From: Clostridiales bacterium
GTDB lineage: Bacteria > Bacillota > Clostridia > Saccharofermentanales > UBA5734
Length of the DNA: 13,251 nt
Assembly: GCA_003451915.1 (NCBI GenBank)
Contig: DMJC01000105.1
Span: forward strand, 1 to 13,251
Reading direction: 5' to 3'
Part shown: one piece after another, positions 8,562 through 13,251 of the stretch
How positions within the stretch are numbered: the stretch's first letter is position 1
Layout: every line of letters begins with the position of its first letter
Position numbers and translations under genes: made by a program
The notes under the pieces: generated by a model
What the model was told of the DNA's origin: nothing
The model's input: only the letters and a program-made list of their open reading frames with translations
Database searches by the model: none

Positions 8562-8570
8562 ACTGCACCA

Positions 8571-9545
8571 TCATATCTGGCTTTTTCGAGTTTTTTGCTT
8601 GACAGTCGACTGTTCAGCAGCCCGGCTCTCCCGGACACTGGTCAGGATCAGGACAATCATCAGCGCCACACCCGTGATGATTTTCTGCATATTGCCGGAA
8701 AGACGCATGGCGACGAGACCGCTGGTGATCATGTTCAGCGAGAATTCGCCGATAAAAACACCGAGTGTCAGGCCGCAGTACCTGGAGATGGCAATACCGA
8801 GCACGACGCCCATGATTGGCGTAAAGGTCAGCGTCAAGGTGTCCATGTTGGCCTTGGGACCGACGGTGCCGCCGTAACTCAGATGGATGATCGTCGCAAT
8901 GCCGATGAACAGGCCGGCTACGACGAAGGTGAGAAATTTGACCCGGCGGGGATTGATGCCGATGTTTTTGGCGACGTTGACACCGTTGCCGACCGAACGG
9001 ACATCGTAGCCGATTTTTGAATGCTCATAAATGGTATAGAACAACAAGGCAGCAATGCCCAGGACGATGAAGATCCAGGGGAATGTGCCCAGCAGAGCAG
9101 CCTCTTTGGTGATGGTGACATTGCTGCCGCCCCGGTACAGCTGAGTGAACGATTCGTAAATCAGCATCATGCCGATTGTGGTAATGATTGAGGGGATCCG
9201 TAGGACAGTAAATACAGTGCCGGTCAACAGCTCGAGGACGAATGCGCTGATTAGGCAGGTGATGATCAGACCGGGCAGTCCGTACGACAGCGAAGCATGG
9301 GCAGCCAAGACAGCAGCCAGGGAAACGACTGCTCCGGCGCTGAAATCCCAGGCACCAACCAGCAGATTCAGGCAGATGCCCCAGCCGATCAATGTCGGAG
9401 TGACCGACTGCATCAGACTGACGTAAATTCCGAAAGGCCGGCCGAAATTATCGGGCGCCAGAATCAGGAAAACAATGTAGATGAGAACTGGCAAGGCCAG
9501 GGACATCACGACTTGCATTATGCGCTTTTTAGCTATCTCGCCCAT
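8571..9545 (-). CDS. Sugar ABC transporter permease (RbsC-like, 'alpha' type, second copy)
   Basis: This is a membrane subunit of a CUT2-type importer, 324 residues, with about 8-10 hydrophobic segments. It carries AWDFSAGAVVSLAAV (Asp67) in place of the DLSVG motif and SVGNGVNVAKNIGI (from residue 184) as the ATPase-contacting loop. By eye it resembles the next permease (7614-8561) more than the beta-type permeases. A charged, basic C-terminal tail follows the last hydrophobic segment. The start at 9545 has an AGGTG site 5-6 bases upstream. It follows the first binding-protein gene after a 103-base gap that contains a strong stem-loop, and it ends 9 bases before the next permease. It most likely belongs to the upstream importer (ATPase-beta-SBP-alpha), but its position beside another alpha permease leaves the assignment open. 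Confidence 0.92.
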   Translation of the reverse strand: MGEIAKKRIMQVVMSLALPVLIYIVFLILAPDNFGRPFGIYVSLMQSVTPTLIGWGICLNLLVGAWDFSAGAVVSLAAVLAAHASLSYGLPGLIITCLISAFVLELLTGTVFTVLRIPSIITTIGMMLIYESFTQLYRGGSNVTITKEAALLGTFPWIFIVLGIAALLFYTIYEHSKIGYDVRSVGNGVNVAKNIGINPRRVKFLTFVVAGLFIGIATIIHLSYGGTVGPKANMDTLTLTFTPIMGVVLGIAISRYCGLTLGVFIGEFSLNMITSGLVAMRLSGNMQKIITGVALMIVLILTSVRESRAAEQSTVKQKTRKSQI

Positions 9546-9577
9546 GTTGCACCTGCTTTATAGTGTGTTTGATTTGC

Positions 9578-9616
9578 CCGGGTTGTGAAGCTGCTGATGA
9601 CAGCTCCACAACCTGG
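9578..9616 (-). promoter_or_regulatory. Strong intra-operon stem-loop downstream of the first binding-protein gene
   Basis: In the - strand transcript, CCAGGTTGTGGAGCTG pairs with CAGCTTCACAACCCGG around a 7-base loop (TCATCAG): 14 Watson-Crick pairs, one G-U pair and one mismatch in 16 positions. It lies 32 bases past the binding-protein stop codon, in the 103-base gap before the next permease. No T run follows, so it is not a classical terminator. A 3' stabiliser or processing barrier that raises binding-protein mRNA over permease mRNA fits the position, as reported for other binding-protein operons. The structure is seen; the role is inferred. Confidence 0.72.
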
Positions 9617-9648
9617 TCTTGATGATCTGATTAATTACTTTATTGGAA

Positions 9649-10824
9649 TCAGGTTATGTTGTGGCGGGTTTTGACATCTTCAGTGGAGTAGGCTGTGGCA
9701 ATGGCCTGCAGATCATCATACGTGAAAGCAGGATTGAAATACTTGACCATCTTGCGGACTTCGTCAATGTTATAAGCGAAAACTTTGTCCTTCAGGTTTT
9801 CCATGTTCGCGAAATAGAATTCAGCGTCAGCAGCTTTGTAGAACGCGACATATTCACACTCGATGGTGGCTTTGCCGTCTGTTTTGAGCGGTGTGCCCAG
9901 CACAGCGTTGAGCACCAGCATGGTGGTGAACATGTTATCGACAAACTGGCCGCTGTTGGCACAGACGATCGAGCCTTTCTTCAGGTCCTCCACAATGTTG
10001 ACTGAAGCATCGAGAGCGCCGACTTTGATCTTGCCAAGCTTACCGACATTTTCCAGACCTTTGAAAACACCTTCCAGCTTGCCTGTCGAACCGCTGAGCA
10101 CGATGATGCCTTCAACATCCGGGAAGTTGGAGACGATGGTCTCGGCTGCCGCTGTGCAGTCGGCTGCTTCCTGAGCATTGCGGATTTCGGTGTAGACTTC
10201 GATACCCTTTTCCTGGCAGAGGGACTTGAATTTGGCGGAAACAGTATCGGTGGTTGTGTCACCGGTTGCCGGGCCGATGATGGCGGTCTTTTTGACATTC
10301 AGCTCCTCAAAAGCTTTGACGACACGAACGGCGACGTTAGCATTGTTTTCATAACAACGTCCGACGTAATATTTCGAATTATTCAGGCTGGCAACGATTT
10401 CCTGATTATCAACCTGACGGCAATACTGCGCCCAATATACTTCAGCTTCGTCACAGACTGTGGCGATCTTAGGCAGGACAGCTTCACTGAAGTTGCAGAA
10501 GACGATGCCCTGGCAGCCGGCGGCAATCAGGTTCTCAACACTGGCGACTTGATCTTCGGGTGAAAAAGCGCCGACATCAAGGACCAGTTCAAAGCCGATA
10601 TTGTCGGCGATGTACTGAATGTACTGGGCCATGGTGGCAAACAAGCCGTCATTAACCAGAATGGTCATGCCGATTTTGGTCCCGGCTGGCAGTTTGGTCT
10701 TGACTTCACCGGTAGGCGCCGTCGTCGGGGCAGTCGTGTTTGTGGGCTGGCAGCCAGTAACCAGCACGGACATCATGAGAATGAGCGCCAGAATGAGAGC
10801 GATTGTTCTAAGTGATTTTTTCAT
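9649..10824 (-). CDS. Sugar ABC transporter substrate-binding lipoprotein (Peripla_BP_4 type), first of two
   Basis: This is an extracytoplasmic ligand receptor for an ABC importer, 391 residues. The signal peptide (MKKSLR and a long hydrophobic stretch) ends in LVTGC, so Cys25 should be lipidated. A Thr/Pro/Ala linker of about 15-20 residues then leads into the binding fold. FSPEDQVASVENLIAAGCQGI matches the sugar-binder pattern, and Asp272 in GALDASVN corresponds to the hinge-region ligand Asp of ribose/galactose binders. KKGSIVCANSGQFVDNM and an LNAVLGTPL helix follow as expected. It has nine Cys besides the lipid-anchored one, which is high for an exported binding protein. It differs clearly from the second binding protein (4017-5129), so the two importers probably take different ligands. 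The start has a perfect AAGGAGG site. It lies between a beta permease gene and an alpha permease gene. The ligand is unknown. Confidence 0.9.
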   Translation of the reverse strand: MKKSLRTIALILALILMMSVLVTGCQPTNTTAPTTAPTGEVKTKLPAGTKIGMTILVNDGLFATMAQYIQYIADNIGFELVLDVGAFSPEDQVASVENLIAAGCQGIVFCNFSEAVLPKIATVCDEAEVYWAQYCRQVDNQEIVASLNNSKYYVGRCYENNANVAVRVVKAFEELNVKKTAIIGPATGDTTTDTVSAKFKSLCQEKGIEVYTEIRNAQEAADCTAAAETIVSNFPDVEGIIVLSGSTGKLEGVFKGLENVGKLGKIKVGALDASVNIVEDLKKGSIVCANSGQFVDNMFTTMLVLNAVLGTPLKTDGKATIECEYVAFYKAADAEFYFANMENLKDKVFAYNIDEVRKMVKYFNPAFTYDDLQAIATAYSTEDVKTRHNIT

Positions 10825-10827
10825 GTT

Positions 10828-10836
10828 CTCCTCCTT
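10828..10836 (-). promoter_or_regulatory. Strong ribosome binding site of the first binding-protein gene
   Basis: AAGGAGGAG on the - strand ends 3 bases before the ATG at 10824, with the GGAGG core 5 bases away. It fixes the start codon and predicts efficient translation. Confidence 0.75.
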
Positions 10837-10839
10837 GAT

Positions 10840-10881
10840 AACTGTTGTTTAGTTCATAAGGCCGATGATTAAAAAACAGTT
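10840..10881 (-). repeat. A/T-rich inverted repeat in the leader of the first binding-protein gene
   Basis: On the + strand, AACTGTTGTTT (10840-10850) and AAAAAACAGTT (10871-10881) are complementary at 10 of 11 positions around a 20-base loop. The stem sits in the 69-base gap between the permease stop and the binding-protein start, with one Shine-Dalgarno sequence immediately on each side. It could be a weak leader hairpin. It is too A/T-rich to act as a terminator on its own. Confidence 0.4.
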
Positions 10882-10882
10882 G

Positions 10883-10890
10883 CCTCCTTT
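10883..10890 (-). promoter_or_regulatory. Orphan Shine-Dalgarno-like sequence
   Basis: AAAGGAGG on the - strand lies 3 bases after the permease stop codon. No ATG, GTG or TTG follows at a workable distance; a CTG at suitable spacing would open only a frame of about 23 codons. The true site of the next gene is 47 bases further on. It may be a relic, a ribosome standby site or chance. Confidence 0.4.
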
Positions 10891-10893
10891 CTG

Positions 10894-11892
10894 TCAGTCG
10901 ATGACGACGACGTTTTTGCGATCATAGGAAATGGCGACGGCCGCGATCAGGATGGCCCCTTGCACCGCCTGCTGCCATTTGTCATTCAAACCCCATATGA
11001 TCAGGCCGTTCTGGATGATGGCCAGCATCAGTGCACCGATCAGGCCGGCTTTCATTTTGGCGCCAGCGCCGCCGTTGAGCGACATGCCGCCGATGACCAG
11101 CGCGGTCAGCACATTGATTTCAAACATTGCTCCTGAGTTCGTTGACGACGATGCGGCCCGGATCATACTGAGAAAACCGCACAGCCCGCCGAAGAATCCG
11201 GAAATCACATAGGCCAGGATTTTCATCTGGCTGACTGGAACACCCGACTGCCTTGCGGCTGTCGCGTTGGCACCGATCGCCGTGCTGTATTTGCCGATTT
11301 TGGTGTATTCAAACAAAATAAAGATGATCACGAAAACGATGCCCACAACGATCAGCTTGTTGTTGAGCGTATCTAATTTGGCCAAAGCAGCCGGCATAGA
11401 TATCGATCCGTCTTTATTTAAAATCCAGGTGATGCCGCGCAGGGCAAACATCATGCAGATGGTCAGGATGATCGCCGGCACCTTGAACAAAACATGAACC
11501 GATCCGACCAGCAAACCGGAACAAAGGCCAATAAGCAGACAGACAGCAAGAGCGGCAACGGGCCCGTAAGCTTTGGCTGTGATGACGCCGAGCGTCGATG
11601 TGATGCCAACGAGACCACCCAGCGACAGGTCCAGATTACCCTGAGCCAGCACAAATGACGCGCCCATCGCACCGCACATCACTATGAAAGATTGATTGAC
11701 CAGCAGCCGCATGTTGCGGACTTGCAGCAGGTTGCCTTCGCTGGCGATCTGGAAGATGACCACGATAATGAGCAAACCTAAAAAGCTGCTGAGATATCGA
11801 GCTATCGCTTTCCATTCAATCCCGGTTCGCAATTTGTTTTTTTTGCTGTCGGCGATTTCTGTTTCTGCCACGGGTGTCACACTCGCTTTCAT
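10894..11892 (-). CDS. Sugar ABC transporter permease (RbsC-like, 'beta' type, first copy)
   Basis: This is a membrane subunit of a CUT2-type importer, 332 residues, with about 8-10 hydrophobic segments after a polar N-terminus of about 30 residues that the other permeases here lack. It shows GNLDLSLGGLVGIT (Asp88, the family DLSVG motif) and AIGANATAARQSGVPVSQMK (from residue 205), the likely ATPase-contacting loop with the usual AAR. By eye it resembles the permease at 5126-6109: both have FEYTK.GKY, GVPV and IIQNGLI / IIENGLI. The start overlaps the stop of the ATPase gene by 4 bases (ATGA), and there is no clear Shine-Dalgarno sequence in front of it, so it is probably translated by coupling. 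The binding-protein gene follows after 69 bases. Confidence 0.93.
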   Translation of the reverse strand: MKASVTPVAETEIADSKKNKLRTGIEWKAIARYLSSFLGLLIIVVIFQIASEGNLLQVRNMRLLVNQSFIVMCGAMGASFVLAQGNLDLSLGGLVGITSTLGVITAKAYGPVAALAVCLLIGLCSGLLVGSVHVLFKVPAIILTICMMFALRGITWILNKDGSISMPAALAKLDTLNNKLIVVGIVFVIIFILFEYTKIGKYSTAIGANATAARQSGVPVSQMKILAYVISGFFGGLCGFLSMIRAASSSTNSGAMFEINVLTALVIGGMSLNGGAGAKMKAGLIGALMLAIIQNGLIIWGLNDKWQQAVQGAILIAAVAISYDRKNVVVID

Positions 11893-13251
11893 GAAATCAT
11901 ATGTTTGATGATCTGCGCTTCACTCAAATCAGCGGAGCGCTGGAAACTTGCCGAGATTTGGCCGTCTTTCATGATCAGAATATTGTCACTCATGCCGATC
12001 AGCTCGGGCAATTCTTCAGAGATCATCAGAATCGACTTGCCCTGGGCTTTGATATCTTGCATCAGCCGGTAAATCATCTGCTTGACACCGATGTCGATAC
12101 CCCGGGTCGGGCAATCCATGATCAGGATTTTGGATTCGTTGCCCAGCCATTTAGCTACGACTACCTTCTGTTTGTTACCCCCGCTGAGGTACATGCAGTG
12201 CTGATTGATCGAGCTCATCTTGACTCCCAGAGTCTTGCAGACACGGTCAGCCAGTCTTTTTTCCCGGCGCCGGGTGATGATGAAAGCTTTCTGCAGCATG
12301 TTCAACGACGGCAGACAGACATTGCTCTTGATCGAGGTCGACAGCAGCAAAGCTTCCTGATCACGGTTTTTCGATATATAACCGACTTTGTGATGAATAG
12401 CAACGACCGGTGATTTAATCGAAATTTTCTGTTTGGGCAGCGAAACCGTTCCGCTCTCAGGCTTCAGCAAGCCAAAAGCTAATTTACCAAGGTCATGCAT
12501 GCCACAGTCAGACAAGCCGCCGATTCCGAGAATTTCACCCTCATGCAGATCAATGGAAATATTCTGCAGCTGGCCACAGCTGACATTATGGATTTCCATG
12601 ACAACTTCTGCGCCGTGAGCTGAATTATAATCACTGCGATAATAATCTTCGGTAATGTTGCGGCCGATCATCAGATATTGAATCTTGTGAATTTCCATCT
12701 GATCTTTGCCCAGCGTATCGACCAGCTGGCCGTCACGAAGGATAGTCACCGAATCACATTGCTCAATGATTTCTGAAAGATCATGTGAAATAAACAGAAC
12801 AGATTTTCCGTTATCCTTGAGTTCTTGCATGATGCGATACATGATATCGCGGCCTTTTTGCGACAGGGCGGTTGTTGTCTCATCGATGATCAGGATATCC
12901 GGATCGTTCTCGATGGCGCGCGCCAATTCAACCAGCTTGCGATCTTCCAGCGAAATTGTGTCGATGCTGTTTTCCGGCCTGATCCAATCGACCCCGATGC
13001 GATGCAAAGCTTGCCGCGCCGCATCATTCATCCGACGGCGGCTAATCAGGCCAAAACGGCCAAACTGCATTTCCTGGCCGGAAAAAAGGTTGGCAGCAAC
13101 AGTAATTTTGTTGATCGTGGCCATTTCCTGCACAATCATGCTGATTTTATTTTTGTCAGCGTCCAGCATGGAATGAGGCTGGTAAGGTTGCCCGCGCAGT
13201 TCCATCATGCCGCTGTCCGGCTTAAAAATGCCAGCGATGATATTGGACAGA
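11889..13251 (-). CDS. Sugar ABC transporter ATP-binding protein with two NBDs, 5'-truncated by window edge
   Basis: This is the ATPase of the upstream importer. About 454 C-terminal codons are present, and the frame stays open to the right edge (LSNIIAGIFKPDSG precedes the ATG at 13208), so that ATG is internal and the NBD1 Walker A lies outside. NBD1 keeps Walker B (LIIDETTTALS) and an H-loop (ISHD), but its signature reads ISLEDRK (12936-12956), with Glu for Gly. NBD2 has a good signature, LSGGNKQK (12165-12188), but a broken P-loop, GLSDCGMH, with Met for Lys (codon 12498-12500). Its Walker B is LIMDCPTRG, with Cys for Glu (codon 12111-12113). These are the same three losses as in the ATPase at 6106-7617. 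In both proteins the Pro normally following the NBD1 Walker B Glu is also changed. The gene overlaps the next permease by 4 bases. Confidence 0.93.
   Translation of the reverse strand, partial: LSNIIAGIFKPDSGMMELRGQPYQPHSMLDADKNKISMIVQEMATINKITVAANLFSGQEMQFGRFGLISRRRMNDAARQALHRIGVDWIRPENSIDTISLEDRKLVELARAIENDPDILIIDETTTALSQKGRDIMYRIMQELKDNGKSVLFISHDLSEIIEQCDSVTILRDGQLVDTLGKDQMEIHKIQYLMIGRNITEDYYRSDYNSAHGAEVVMEIHNVSCGQLQNISIDLHEGEILGIGGLSDCGMHDLGKLAFGLLKPESGTVSLPKQKISIKSPVVAIHHKVGYISKNRDQEALLLSTSIKSNVCLPSLNMLQKAFIITRRREKRLADRVCKTLGVKMSSINQHCMYLSGGNKQKVVVAKWLGNESKILIMDCPTRGIDIGVKQMIYRLMQDIKAQGKSILMISEELPELIGMSDNILIMKDGQISASFQRSADLSEAQIIKHMIS

Noticed and set aside
9557..9562. TATAAA on the - strand as a promoter -10 box for the downstream permeases
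   Set aside because: The nearest -35-like TTCACA is about 21 bases away and lies in the stem-loop, and the ribosome binding site follows almost at once, leaving no room for a transcript start.
9578..9616. The stem-loop as a classical intrinsic terminator
   Set aside because: The bases after the stem in the - strand transcript are GCAAATCAAACACAC, with no T run, and genes of the same system continue downstream.
8404..13176. Open frames of about 140-170 codons on the + strand opposite permeases and ATPase (8404-8877, 8595-9020, 11901-12413, 12706-13176)
   Set aside because: Same reason: they mirror well-supported genes, and no family features were seen.
1..13251. CRISPR arrays, tRNA/rRNA genes, insertion sequences, phage or toxin-antitoxin genes
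   Set aside because: No spaced repeats, cloverleaf-like segments, transposase motifs or small gene pairs were found; nearly all the sequence is explained by metabolic and transport genes.

Overview
The window is protein-coding almost from end to end, with no gap over 300 bases. It reads as bacterial DNA of moderate GC. AGGAGG-type ribosome binding sites, lipobox lipoproteins with Thr/Pro-rich linkers and long ATGA-coupled operons suggest an anaerobic, carbohydrate-using bacterium. A member of the Bacillota (Clostridia) is my best guess, but Spirochaetota or others cannot be excluded from sequence alone.

Layout. On the + strand, bases 2-3904 hold a sulfatase cut by the left edge and, 33 bases later, a glycoside hydrolase family 3 enzyme with no signal peptide. 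On the - strand, bases 4017-13251 hold eight genes of one apparent operon, transcribed towards the left. In transcription order they are: a double-NBD sugar ABC ATPase cut by the right edge, a permease, a lipoprotein substrate-binding protein, two adjacent permeases, a second double-NBD ATPase, a fourth permease and a second lipoprotein substrate-binding protein. The two operons converge on a 112-base gap (3905-4016) that carries inverted-repeat structure but no convincing terminator.

How the genes fit together. The - strand genes are parts for two ribose/AI-2-type (CUT2-like) importers: two ATPases, two binding proteins, and four permeases that fall by eye into two types. The first set runs ATPase-beta-SBP-alpha and the second runs alpha-ATPase-beta-SBP. 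Each set therefore looks like one ATPase, a permease heterodimer and one binding protein. The inference is that the sulfatase removes sulfate from a glycan or glycoside, the cytoplasmic GH3 enzyme cleaves a beta-glycoside, and the importers bring in sugars or glycosides. The substrates cannot be read from the sequence.

The most notable signals are: (i) both ATPases have lost, in parallel, three elements of the same composite ATP site (signature Gly in NBD1; P-loop Lys and Walker B Glu in NBD2); (ii) the mirrored two-importer arrangement; (iii) a strong stem-loop just downstream of the first binding-protein gene inside the operon; and (iv) an extra Shine-Dalgarno sequence with no start codon upstream of that gene. 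No RNA genes, CRISPR arrays, insertion sequences or phage genes were seen.
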